From NCBI GenBank assembly GCA_014385265.1, contig JACRTJ010000008.1, positions 62,001 to 126,000 of the forward strand: DNA of 64,000 nt. The letters run 5' to 3'. The position numbers and the translations under genes are program-made. This DNA comes from Enterocloster hominis (ex Liu et al. 2021) (GTDB lineage: Bacteria > Bacillota > Clostridia > Lachnospirales > Lachnospiraceae). Position 1 is the stretch's first letter. The number at the start of each line of letters is the position of its first letter. Of the stretch, positions 53,654-62,167 are shown in pieces. A model generated the notes under the pieces. That model did no database searches. It worked only from the letters and a program-made list of their open reading frames with translations, and was not told the origin of the DNA.

Positions 53654-55354
53654 TTATTTCTTTTTCACATCTGCAAGCTTTAAAGTGGAGGAGAAGAAGC
53701 TGTAAAGAGCAGATCCGGCAATACATCCGGCACCCAGAATATACAGAAGATCCTGTGCCTGTTTCTTTTTCCACTTTAATGCAGCTACACGGATGGCCAG
53801 GGCTACAAATACTGTAAGGCCATTTAATGTGTTTCCGATCAGGAGGCCAGTGGCAAATAAGATTCCCAGCTGCCGGTGGCCGCCTAATATCTGAATGATG
53901 GCTCCCGGGATGGCCCAGATGACCAGCCATTTGGCAATTTCAAAATTCGCTCCAGCTTCAATGGTGGCGATATACGTTCTCGCAGTAGGTACAAATAAAT
54001 CCTGACTGAAGTATGTTTTTGCCATTAGTGCGACCATGACAAAGGCAACCAGATACCCGACCATTTCACTGATAAATTGCTGTTTGCGGCCTGCAAGTTC
54101 AAATTCACGATTGACACCGCGTCCTCTTAAAATCCAGCCAGCTTTTAAGTCAGTGGCCATATCGGTAAAGGCAGGGCCGGTAGCGGCTGTATAGGCGACC
54201 AGAATACCTAAGGCCAGCGGAGGGAATCCCATCATGATGCCGACCATTAAGAAGATCAGGGCAGTGGCCATGGCCGGGAACCATCCGGAATGCATGGCAG
54301 AGAGACCGACTACCAGCTCTGAGGCAATGGCGGCAAAGGCAGCAAACAGGATCCAGATAATAAGCTGCACGATTCCCATTTCTGTATAGATGCCTGTAAT
54401 AAGGGCCAGGAAAAGGGCAATGGCCAGATAGGCCAGGAAGCCTGTGGTCAGAGTTTTTCTCATGCTGTCCATGGTTACAGAGCAGTTCATCTCATCCTGG
54501 CTTTTCTTGGTTTTTTCGCTGCGTTTAAAGAGCATTAATGCAGCCTGAACCAGAGATACGAGCCCCGCGCCGATCATAATTCCATGAGGCAGATACGAGA
54601 TCATAACTGGTGCAGTTCCATCAGCACTGATCGCTGCGGTCCAGGCAGGAATCACGCTGCCTTTTACAAGGCTTCCAATGGCAAAGGCTGTCATGGCGGC
54701 GACATTTCCAAACCAGGATACGCCGAAAAGATCCATGGGAATGCCGAACATCTTTCCGCCGGCGCCGGCTGCCATACCTACAAACAGCAACAGAGATCGT
54801 TTTCCCCGGTTGGCCAGAGCCAGGATCGTTTCTGAGGTGGCAATACCAGACGGAAATGGATTGGTAGCCACAAACATTGGGGAGTCAAAGACCTTATAGA
54901 TCAGGAAACCATCCACAATAGTGGCCAGGGTCGCGCCGATGAGCATTGGGAACATAAGATCACTGCGCCCCATAAGAACGGGAACGCCAATGGGCATGAT
55001 CATGGCGTTGGCAGCCGCATAGGTTGCACCGGAAATAGAGGTCTGGACAAGATTCTGCGCATGGATGTTGCGGAAACGCTTAAAGAGCGGAAGCGGGATC
55101 ATACTGAGCACCACAGCCAGAAGGGCCCCTGTGATTGAGGTATTCTGGGTAACTCCCACACGGGTGATCAGTTCCAGTCCGATGATGGCTCCAAGGCATG
55201 CGGTGAGAGCAGTGATGACTAAAAGTACAGGATCCAACGCTTTTACATGATCAGACGCTTTTAATGTACGTGCATCCACGATCTTTCCAGGCTCCATGGT
55301 GACCATGACCGATTCCTGGGGGGACGGAGAGGCTTTTGTTTTGTCTTTATTCAT
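53654..55354 (-). CDS. OPT/YSL family oligopeptide transporter
   Basis: This 566-residue proton-coupled carrier has about 14-16 membrane segments. Visible blocks are ALTACLGAIIGLELITRVGVTQNTS near the start, NLVQTSISGATYAAANAM, NPFPSGIATSETILA (close to the NPF-type loop of bacterial OPT proteins) and ATGPAFTDMATDLKAGWILRG. It imports peptides or peptide-like metabolites. AGGAGG precedes the ATG. It is the third gene of a DUF1177-AroM-OPT operon facing an M20 deacylase, a recurring arrangement in Clostridia. Confidence 0.9.
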   Translation of the reverse strand: MNKDKTKASPSPQESVMVTMEPGKIVDARTLKASDHVKALDPVLLVITALTACLGAIIGLELITRVGVTQNTSITGALLAVVLSMIPLPLFKRFRNIHAQNLVQTSISGATYAAANAMIMPIGVPVLMGRSDLMFPMLIGATLATIVDGFLIYKVFDSPMFVATNPFPSGIATSETILALANRGKRSLLLFVGMAAGAGGKMFGIPMDLFGVSWFGNVAAMTAFAIGSLVKGSVIPAWTAAISADGTAPVMISYLPHGIMIGAGLVSLVQAALMLFKRSEKTKKSQDEMNCSVTMDSMRKTLTTGFLAYLAIALFLALITGIYTEMGIVQLIIWILFAAFAAIASELVVGLSAMHSGWFPAMATALIFLMVGIMMGFPPLALGILVAYTAATGPAFTDMATDLKAGWILRGRGVNREFELAGRKQQFISEMVGYLVAFVMVALMAKTYFSQDLFVPTARTYIATIEAGANFEIAKWLVIWAIPGAIIQILGGHRQLGILFATGLLIGNTLNGLTVFVALAIRVAALKWKKKQAQDLLYILGAGCIAGSALYSFFSSTLKLADVKKK

Positions 55355-55369
55355 ACTCTGATCCTCCTT

Positions 55370-56065
55370 TTATTTTGAAATTTCTAACAGATCTGCAGCT
55401 TTGGAAAAGAGAACCTCCCTGGGCAGCAGGATTTTTTTGGTACACTGTTTTTCAAGTTCTTTTTTCATCTGCATGGAAAAGCCAAGGCAGTCCATGATTA
55501 CTAATCCGGTATCGCTGGATCGGGATATGGTTTTTATGGCTTCAGAAAAATCTGGCGGTACGGCGTAGGGAGATACAGGCAGGGAGGTAAAAGTAAATTC
55601 CGGAAGCCAGGACCTCCATCGCCGCTCACTCTGGTCAGCTTGTGCCGGAGATGGAGTGAGGGTGATAATGTGTCGTGAGGAACAGGCTAAGGGAACGGTC
55701 TGTCTTAGAAGAGCACCAGGTTCCAGAAGCGGAATCGAGGAACAAAAACTTCCCAATTCTCCAGTACAGAACATAAGGATCAGTTCTGCTCCAAGGTACT
55801 CCAGATGCGAAATGCATTTCTGGAGATTCAGAAGAATATGGCTTCTGGCCACATGGACTTCTGCACCGTCCCGCATCCGGCTGGTCAGAAGATAGTCGCC
55901 CTCTGGCCGGGAAAGGGACTGGACCTCTTCTAAAGAATAGGAATCCAAAGCGCCGGATTCAAGAATTTCGACCTGCCCGTGAAAGAATGTATCTGCATCT
56001 GCTGTAATATCGGTGCGCGGAGACTGCCCCACAGTGACCGCACCGATTTTTCTCTTTTTCATCAT
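55370..56065 (-). CDS. aroM: AroM family protein
   Basis: This 231-residue cytoplasmic protein has KIGAVTVGQSPRTDITADAD at the N-terminus, LLTSRMRDGAEVHVAR in the middle, MFCTGELGSF, and VIMDCLGFSMQMKKELE near the end. The Asp/Glu-racemase-like fold of AroM is known by name but its reaction is not. It overlaps the DUF1177 stop by four bases (ATGA), so the two proteins are made together and possibly act together. Here it clearly belongs to a peptide or amino-acid module, not to shikimate synthesis. Confidence 0.87.
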   Translation of the reverse strand: MMKKRKIGAVTVGQSPRTDITADADTFFHGQVEILESGALDSYSLEEVQSLSRPEGDYLLTSRMRDGAEVHVARSHILLNLQKCISHLEYLGAELILMFCTGELGSFCSSIPLLEPGALLRQTVPLACSSRHIITLTPSPAQADQSERRWRSWLPEFTFTSLPVSPYAVPPDFSEAIKTISRSSDTGLVIMDCLGFSMQMKKELEKQCTKKILLPREVLFSKAADLLEISK

Positions 56066-57009
56066 TGTTCATGCCCCATGGTCTGAAGATGCCGGAGTGA
56101 ACCGTACCGGTGAATGAGACGTTCATATTCTTCTTTGTCATAAAACTGTATTTTCCCGGCACCAAAGCCTTTGGCAGTTTCCAGCATGAACCGGGCGGCC
56201 GCTTCCACGTCCTCGAAATGGGTGGCTCCCGTAGCGCAGCCAGCTACCACAGACTGGGTCGTGATCGCGACTCCGATCATCGGTGCCGTTGTCATAGTAC
56301 CGGGCTGCATGATTCCATTCAGATGATCGATCCCGTTTCCGTAAGGAGTAATGTCCTGGTTTGTTACAGCAAAAACCTTTGGAAGTTCCCCAGTGGTATT
56401 CTGGAAAACCTGAAGCAGATCCTTGCTGACTTTTAGGATCCAGCCTTCCTTGACTGTGGGAGAGATGGCAAAACCACGGCAGTTGATAATGGAATTTCCC
56501 TTTGTGGTATCACAGGAAATCAGGGCATCCAGATGCTCGGCGCGAGCAAAAGCCTCTTCCTTGACACGCTCACGGAATGGCTCGGAATCCATGAGAGGAA
56601 CAGGATCGTGAGGCCTGGTGGGAGCTGCAGGACAGATATGGGTAGCCAGATAAACATCGCCTTCCAGGAAGTCGCCTTTATTCTGCATATCCAGAAGCTT
56701 TGCTGCCACGGAAAGAGCAGCCAGGGCACCATCGCCGTCGGATACATAGCCCACAGCATCTGGACGAGCTCCGATCCCTCCAAGCCAGCCCATAAGGCCA
56801 ATGGTGGGGGCGGTGCCGTTCTGGCTGCGTCCATTCTTTCCTTTTACCAGAATTCGTATGATATCGGTGCTTCCTTTTGGAGTAACGATAGGGACTACTT
56901 CCACATTGGCATCTGAGCGGATCCTCAGAAGATGTGTTTTGATGGAATTTCCATCTGCATGTGCACTATCCAGTAAATTATAGATGTCTAAGATTTCTTT
57001 TAAAAGCAA
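56062..57009 (-). CDS. DUF1177 family protein
   Basis: This 315-residue protein of unknown function starts with a TTG at 57009, 7 bases after GGAGGAG. Visible blocks are VVPIVTPKGSTDIIRILV, IGLMGWLGGIGARPDAVGYVSDGDGA, ATHICPAAPTRPHDPVP, SCDTTKGNSIINCRGFAISPT and PMIGVAITTQSVVAGCATGATHFED. The His/Asp/Cys-rich motifs suggest a metal or racemase-like active site. It leads the operon with AroM and the OPT transporter. Confidence 0.87.
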   Translation of the reverse strand: MLLKEILDIYNLLDSAHADGNSIKTHLLRIRSDANVEVVPIVTPKGSTDIIRILVKGKNGRSQNGTAPTIGLMGWLGGIGARPDAVGYVSDGDGALAALSVAAKLLDMQNKGDFLEGDVYLATHICPAAPTRPHDPVPLMDSEPFRERVKEEAFARAEHLDALISCDTTKGNSIINCRGFAISPTVKEGWILKVSKDLLQVFQNTTGELPKVFAVTNQDITPYGNGIDHLNGIMQPGTMTTAPMIGVAITTQSVVAGCATGATHFEDVEAAARFMLETAKGFGAGKIQFYDKEEYERLIHRYGSLRHLQTMGHEQ

Positions 57010-57411
57010 TGGTAACTCCTCCTTTGTGTGTTTTGCTGTACTTTAAACGATATTATAGAATATAAACGTGAAATTGCCCAATATAAAAAACATATTACTT
57101 TCCATATATATTTTTTCCTGTTTTAAGGGAATAAGCGCAGATATGGTGATTTTTCGTAAGGATTTCTTGATTTTGGCAGGATTTTATATATGGGAAGTCA
57201 TATTTTTGCTGAGAAAACAATCAGAAATATATGTCGAAAAAAATTATTATTATATACGAAATAGTTACTATTGAGGAAAAAATAGAATGTAAATATACAT
57301 TATAAACAAAAAGTAGGAAATGGATTCTGTAAAAATTCCATCTAGGAAAAGTACAGTATCCCGTTGTAAGATAGAAGCATATAAAATTTCTACAGAAAGA
57401 GGGTTTCATCT
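57010..57411. other. AT-rich divergent regulatory region
   Basis: These 402 bases separate the DUF1177 operon from the M20 gene. A TATAAT on the minus strand (57057-57052) may serve DUF1177. A near-inverted repeat ATGGATT...AATTCCAT (about 57319-57341) and a short palindrome ATAGT-T-ACTAT near 57260 are candidate LysR sites. A 68-codon AT-rich frame (57068-57274) has no ribosome site and is not called. Confidence 0.5.
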
Positions 57412-58665
57412 ATGCAAAAGCACCAATACCTCGTATCGTTAATGGAAGATCGAAAAGAAGAGCTGTTAAAGCTGTGCAGTGACCTGATAAAAATCCCCAG
57501 CGTCAATCCGCCGGGAGAGATGGAAGCGATCACTTCATTTATATGCAGATATTTAGAGGAACATCATATTTCATACGAGGTACTGTATCCGACTCCGACA
57601 ACCCCCAACATAGTGGCAACATTGGGCAGGAAGGGAGGCCGTCGGCTAATCCTCAATGGTCATTCAGACGTGGTGCCGCCGGGAAACCTGGAAAAATGGG
57701 AGTTTGATCCATTTTCCGGGGAAATCCGCGATGGAAAAATTTTTGGACGCGGAGCTTCGGATATGAAATGTGGTTTAGCAGGGCTGCTGTTCTCTATGGG
57801 AGTCCTGTCAGATGAACAGGTGGAACTGGACGGAGAGGTAATGCTGGCGATTGTTCCAGATGAGGAAGTAAGTGGTTCCTGGGGAACGAAATGGCTGGTT
57901 GAAAGCGGCATGGTTACAGGGGATGCCTGTATAATTGCTGAGCCCTCTGGGTATTTTAACTGCGAAATTGGTCAGAAGGGGTGCTGCTGGCTGAAGCTTA
58001 CTGCAAGTGGGGTTCCGGCACATGGAAGTCTGGCGCCCTTTGTAGGAGAGAATGCCATTGAAAAACTCATGCGGGTACTGGGGCGTATCACAGACCTTAG
58101 AAATATTCCTGCCCGTTATGACGATGATACAGCGGCAGTGATGGAGGATTCAAAACAAAATGCCAGACGGAGGCTTACAGCAAAGGGGGCAGCCCACGTT
58201 CTGAATCACTGCAGTGTAAACATTGGGAAGATAAATGGAGGTACAAAGATCAATATGGTACCAGACCACGCAGAGGCGGAGGTTGATATACGGGTTCCCA
58301 TTGGAATTTCCACAAAAACTGTAGAGGAGGAAATCTGCAGGATCATTCAGGAATCTGGAGCGCAGGATGTGGAATACTCCTTTTCATGGCGTTCAGAGCC
58401 CAACAGCACACCGAGGACAGCGGGTATTGTAGAATGCCTGGCAGAGAACGTCCAGGAGATTTGGAAAGAGCCTTTGACACGTACATACCAATGGGCCAGC
58501 AGCGATGCCAGATTTTTCCGGTATGCGGGTATCCCGACGCTGCAGTATGGACCTTCAACTCCTTCCGGGATCCATTCCTATAATGAAACGGCGGAAGTGA
58601 CAGATGTGGTCAATATTGCAAAGGTATATTTATGTACCATCGTGGATTTTCTTAACAAAAAATAG
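57412..58665 (+). CDS. M20 family deacylase (ArgE/DapE type)
   Basis: This 417-residue zinc hydrolase removes an acyl group from an amino acid or splits a short peptide-like amide. It has NGHSDVVPPG (first metal His), GRGASDMKCGLAG (bridging Asp), PDEEVSG (catalytic and metal Glu), ASGVPAHGSLAP in the lid domain, and a closing His in STPSGIHSYNE. AAGAGGG is about 8 bases before the ATG. It is divergent from the DUF1177-AroM-OPT operon and followed after 17 bases by a LysR gene, so it probably processes what the OPT carrier imports. Confidence 0.92.
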   Translation: MQKHQYLVSLMEDRKEELLKLCSDLIKIPSVNPPGEMEAITSFICRYLEEHHISYEVLYPTPTTPNIVATLGRKGGRRLILNGHSDVVPPGNLEKWEFDPFSGEIRDGKIFGRGASDMKCGLAGLLFSMGVLSDEQVELDGEVMLAIVPDEEVSGSWGTKWLVESGMVTGDACIIAEPSGYFNCEIGQKGCCWLKLTASGVPAHGSLAPFVGENAIEKLMRVLGRITDLRNIPARYDDDTAAVMEDSKQNARRRLTAKGAAHVLNHCSVNIGKINGGTKINMVPDHAEAEVDIRVPIGISTKTVEEEICRIIQESGAQDVEYSFSWRSEPNSTPRTAGIVECLAENVQEIWKEPLTRTYQWASSDARFFRYAGIPTLQYGPSTPSGIHSYNETAEVTDVVNIAKVYLCTIVDFLNKK

Positions 58666-58682
58666 ACGGGAGGAGCTGTTTC

Positions 58683-59609
58683 ATGCGCATTGAACAGATA
58701 GGGCAGATCCTGGAGATCGTAGAGTGTGGATCTATTGGAAAGGCAGCCCAGAAGCTTTATATGCAGCAGCCTAATCTGAGCATGGCAGTGAAAGCAGTGG
58801 AAGAGGAATTTCATCAGCCGATTTTTTACCGTACCCCAAACGGGGTCTGTCTGACTCCGTTTGGGAAAGATTTTCTTGCATTTGCAGAGCCATACTATAA
58901 GCAGTATCAGGTTTTAAAGGAACTGGGAGAAAACAGCGCCAGCGCTCCGATTGAAGAGTTTCATGTATGCAGCCATCATATGACGATCGCGCGCTGGGCA
59001 TTTTCAGAATTATGCAGAAACTATTCGGGTCAGACGGTTCATCTTCATATGAATAATATTTCCTTTGAAAATATTCCAAGAAGTGTAGCCTCGCATGAGT
59101 ATGATATTGGGATCTTAGGTCTGGTAAAGGATCAGAGCCGGATCTGGCATAAAACGTTTACGTCTCTGGGATTGGAATTTGTGCCCCTCGGAACCTCTCC
59201 GTTCAGCATTATTGTGGGAGCAAATCATCCGTTTGTCAAAGACCGGATCCGGTCAGTGACGCTTCATATGTGCAAAGCATATCCGTTTGTGCTGTATCGT
59301 CCGATGGAGGTTTATCTGCGTGCTCTGGAATCCTACCAGAGGCTGATCAGCTGCCATACCTTGATCGATGTACCGGATTATGTTCTGGCACAGGATATTT
59401 TACGTCAGGGAAAAGCATTTTCAGTGGGTCCCCTGAAATATCTTTATAATGCCCGGTACCAGCCGTCAGAAACGGGGCTGGTGGAGCTTCCGTTTGAGGA
59501 CCGCAGTGCAGAGCTCTGTTTTGGGTATGTGAAACGAAAGGATAAAACTTTTTCTGAGATCGGAGAGGAATATGTGGCGCTCCTGACGGCGATGTTTGCG
59601 AATCCGTAA
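58683..59609 (+). CDS. LysR family transcriptional regulator
   Basis: This 308-residue regulator has an HTH at residues 1-60 (MRIEQIGQILEIVECGSIGKAAQKLYMQQPN...) and an effector domain from about residue 90. GGAGGAG precedes the ATG. It is co-transcribed with the M20 deacylase and is the likely regulator of the divergent peptide module. A terminator follows. Confidence 0.92.
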   Translation: MRIEQIGQILEIVECGSIGKAAQKLYMQQPNLSMAVKAVEEEFHQPIFYRTPNGVCLTPFGKDFLAFAEPYYKQYQVLKELGENSASAPIEEFHVCSHHMTIARWAFSELCRNYSGQTVHLHMNNISFENIPRSVASHEYDIGILGLVKDQSRIWHKTFTSLGLEFVPLGTSPFSIIVGANHPFVKDRIRSVTLHMCKAYPFVLYRPMEVYLRALESYQRLISCHTLIDVPDYVLAQDILRQGKAFSVGPLKYLYNARYQPSETGLVELPFEDRSAELCFGYVKRKDKTFSEIGEEYVALLTAMFANP

Positions 59610-59654
59610 GGAGGGAGATTGGTGGTCGTTATAGAGAAATACGCAGAAATAAAG

Positions 59655-59689
59655 CTGCCCATCCTGTCTGCAGACAGAATGGGCAGTTT
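59655..59689. terminator. Terminator between LysR and UPF0340 genes
   Basis: CTGCCCAT and ATGGGCAG form the outer stem; CTGTCTGCAGACAG continues it almost to the loop. Short T runs lie on both sides, and the flanking genes are convergent. Confidence 0.75.
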
Positions 59690-59740
59690 CCATTAAAACA
59701 CTACAATCAGCATTATACATCCACTTTTTAAGCAGCTGTA

Positions 59741-60325
59741 TTATTTCTGTGCCTGGTAAGCGGCCCGTTCGCCGCCGATGTATTTGAGCCGTGTCCTGGC
59801 GCAGACCACATGGGCGGAGCCGATGGATCTTACTTCGGTGCGCACCGGAACGGCCACAGGGCGCAGGTGCATGCCGATGAGGGTGTCGCCAATGTCAATG
59901 CCTGCGTGGGCCTGGATCCGCTCCACGGCGCAGGGAGAAGCGAAGCCATTCCAGGCGGCGGTGGAGAAGGAGCCGCCGGCCTTCAGCTGGGGCTTTACAT
60001 TGACCATTTCCAGGCCGTATTTCAATGCGGCCTCTTCTTCGATGATAATGGCGCGGTTCAAGTGCTCGCAGCACTGGGCAGCCAGATAAAGGCCGTGCTT
60101 TCTCGTTACCTTATAGAGGGCGTTGAATACGGCTTCTCCCACCTCCTTGCTGGAATAGCAGCCAATGGTATGGGCCGCGATCTCGCTGGAGGAGCAGCCC
60201 ACCACCAGGATCTGGCCCTCCTTCATTTTTGCAGCTGCGATCAGCTCTTCAGCCACGGAAGCGGCCTGTTCCTGGACCAGATCCAGATCCACATCCACAG
60301 ATTTTGCAATATCAGTTGCACTCAT
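59741..60325 (-). CDS. UPF0340 (YwlG/TIGR01440) family protein
   Basis: This 194-residue conserved Firmicute protein of unknown function has VVGCSSSEIAAHTIG, LAAQCCEHLNRAIIIEEE, VKPQLKAGGSFSTAA and GDTLIGMHLRPVAVPVR. The Cys and His residues in these blocks could bind a metal. GAGGTG precedes the ATG. It lies 32 bases after pncB on the same strand and is probably in its operon. Confidence 0.92.
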   Translation of the reverse strand: MSATDIAKSVDVDLDLVQEQAASVAEELIAAAKMKEGQILVVGCSSSEIAAHTIGCYSSKEVGEAVFNALYKVTRKHGLYLAAQCCEHLNRAIIIEEEAALKYGLEMVNVKPQLKAGGSFSTAAWNGFASPCAVERIQAHAGIDIGDTLIGMHLRPVAVPVRTEVRSIGSAHVVCARTRLKYIGGERAAYQAQK

Positions 60326-60357
60326 AAAAACACCTCGGTTTCATTCAGTTTATCTTT

Positions 60358-61815
60358 TTACTCAAAGTGGTAAGCATCCAGGAGCCTGGTCTTCATATGC
60401 CACAGCTCGTTGGAAAGATCCACATGGACCTCATGGGGGTTTACCAGACGTTTTGTCTCATCCCACAGGGTATCCAGCTCTTTTTTGCAGTATTCTCGGA
60501 TCTCCATGACCTTGGGAGAATGGTATACGCAGACCCCATCCTTGAATATGGGGACCATGATCTCCTTCATAGTGTAGGTTCCCGGAGCCAGCAGCGTCTT
60601 TTTCCAGGTTGCCACAGGATCGAACAGCAGAAGAGAGTTGTTTTCGTCGTAAGTCTCGCCCACCAGGCAGATCAGGTCGGCGATGATCTTATGACTGTCC
60701 CGGCTGTAGATCCTGTAAATAGTCTTATTGCCGGGATTGGTGATCTTTTCCTCATTTTCAGAGAGCTTGATCTTGGGGATGAACTTGCCGGTGGCCTTAT
60801 CCTTGATGGCTGCCAGCTTGTACACACCGCCGAAGGACGGACAGTCCTTGGAAGTGATCAGGTTGGTGCCGACACCCCAGGAATTGATGGCGGCTCCCTG
60901 GTTCTTAAGGCTGGAGATCAGTCCTTCGTCCAGGTCGTTGGAGGCGGAGATCACCGCATCGGTGAAGCCCTCGGCATCCAGCATTTTTTTTGCCTCCTTG
61001 GAGAGGTAGGCCAGGTCGCCGGAGTCCATGCGGATCCCGTAGAAGGTCAAGGGGATCCCGGCTTCCCGCATTTCCTTAAATACCTGGATGGCATGGGGGA
61101 TCCCGGATTTTAAGGTATCATACGTATCCACTAAGAGGATACAGGCTGACGGATAAAGCTTCGCATAGGTACGGAAAGCAGTGAGCTCATCGGGAAAGCT
61201 CATGATCCAGCTGTGGGCGTGGGTCCCCTTCACTGGTACGTCGAACATCTGGCCGCAGAGCACGTTGGAGGTGCCGATACAGCCGGCGATCATGGCCGCC
61301 CTGGCTCCGTAGATGCCTGCGTCCGGTCCCTGGGCCCTGCGGAGACCAAATTCCATGACTCCGTCGCCTCCGGCCGCATGGACGATGCGGGAGGTCTTGG
61401 TGGCGATGAGGCTCTGGTGGTTGATGATGTTTAAAAGGGCTGTTTCCACCAGCTGGGCCTGCATAATGGGGGCGATGACCTTTACCAGAGGCTCCCTGGG
61501 GAAGACCACGGTTCCTTCGGGAACGGCGTAGATATCGCCGGTAAATTTAAAATCAGCCAGATATTCCAGGAAATCCTCTTTAAAGATCCCAGTGGAGCGC
61601 AGATAATCGATGTCCTCGGGATCGAAATGGAGATCCTCGATGTATTCGATGACCTGCTCCAGCCCGGCGGCGATGGCAAAGCCGTTGCCGTCGGGATTGT
61701 CGCGGTAAAAAGCGTCAAAGATCACAGTTTCATTGGCGTCCTTGGCATAAAAATAACCCTGCATCATGGTCAGTTCATAGAGATCCGTCAGCAGCGTCAG
61801 GTTGCGTTTACTCAT
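60358..61815 (-). CDS. pncB: Nicotinate phosphoribosyltransferase
   Basis: This enzyme of NAD salvage makes nicotinate mononucleotide from nicotinate, PRPP and ATP. It has 485 residues, the longer Firmicute type. LTDLYELTMMQGYF opens the protein. EFGLRRAQGPDAGIYGARAAMIAG holds the phosphorylated-His region typical of the family, GTHAHSWIMSF follows, and IRMDSGDLAYLSKEA binds phosphate. The ATG at 61815 has GGAGAAGG upstream; the open frame starts 23 codons earlier, inside the promoter. An extended -10 promoter precedes it. Confidence 0.94.
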   Translation of the reverse strand: MSKRNLTLLTDLYELTMMQGYFYAKDANETVIFDAFYRDNPDGNGFAIAAGLEQVIEYIEDLHFDPEDIDYLRSTGIFKEDFLEYLADFKFTGDIYAVPEGTVVFPREPLVKVIAPIMQAQLVETALLNIINHQSLIATKTSRIVHAAGGDGVMEFGLRRAQGPDAGIYGARAAMIAGCIGTSNVLCGQMFDVPVKGTHAHSWIMSFPDELTAFRTYAKLYPSACILLVDTYDTLKSGIPHAIQVFKEMREAGIPLTFYGIRMDSGDLAYLSKEAKKMLDAEGFTDAVISASNDLDEGLISSLKNQGAAINSWGVGTNLITSKDCPSFGGVYKLAAIKDKATGKFIPKIKLSENEEKITNPGNKTIYRIYSRDSHKIIADLICLVGETYDENNSLLLFDPVATWKKTLLAPGTYTMKEIMVPIFKDGVCVYHSPKVMEIREYCKKELDTLWDETKRLVNPHEVHVDLSNELWHMKTRLLDAYHFE

Positions 61816-61855
61816 AATACCTTCTCCTTGTGTACTATCCCATATCGTTGCCGAC

Positions 61856-61884
61856 ATTATAGCAATAAAGGAAGGAAAACGCAA
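61856..61884 (-). promoter_or_regulatory. Extended -10 promoter of pncB
   Basis: On the minus strand TGCTATAAT (61864-61856) is a perfect extended -10, with TTGCGT 17 bases upstream. It lies about 40 bases before the pncB ATG. Confidence 0.65.
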
Positions 61885-61910
61885 ATTCTTTGTTAAACAA
61901 ATAACAAAAA

Positions 61911-62094
61911 CCTTGCTTCCAATAAAGCAGTTTATTGGAAGAAAAACACATCCATTCCAGGCAGATTGCAGTCAAGAAACAGCAAATCTGCAGTTTCTGC
62001 CCTTTAAATGGTTGAAAACGTCAGAATTAAATGGTAAAATTAAGCTGAATGGAAAGAATTTTCTGCGTCCTTGCTTCCTATAAACTGCTTTATT
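61911..62094. repeat. Duplicated CCTTGCTTCC motif with inverted 15-mer
   Basis: CCTTGCTTCC at 61911-61920 recurs at 62069-62078. Each is followed by one orientation of the same 15-mer: AATAAAGCAGTTTAT at 61921-61935 and its exact complement at 62080-62094. The pair spans most of the gap 61885-62167, which has no gene. It may be a regulatory site or the ends of a small decayed element. Confidence 0.5.
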
Positions 62095-62167
62095 TGCAGA
62101 GGTTCCTTCCATTGGGAGCCCAGCTTCTGGAGAGAACTGGAAATTATTCAGAAAGAAGGTAGAGTGT

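Noticed and set aside
57068-57274. 68-codon AT-rich frame in the divergent control region
   Set aside because: No ribosome site and the composition is that of AT-rich spacer.
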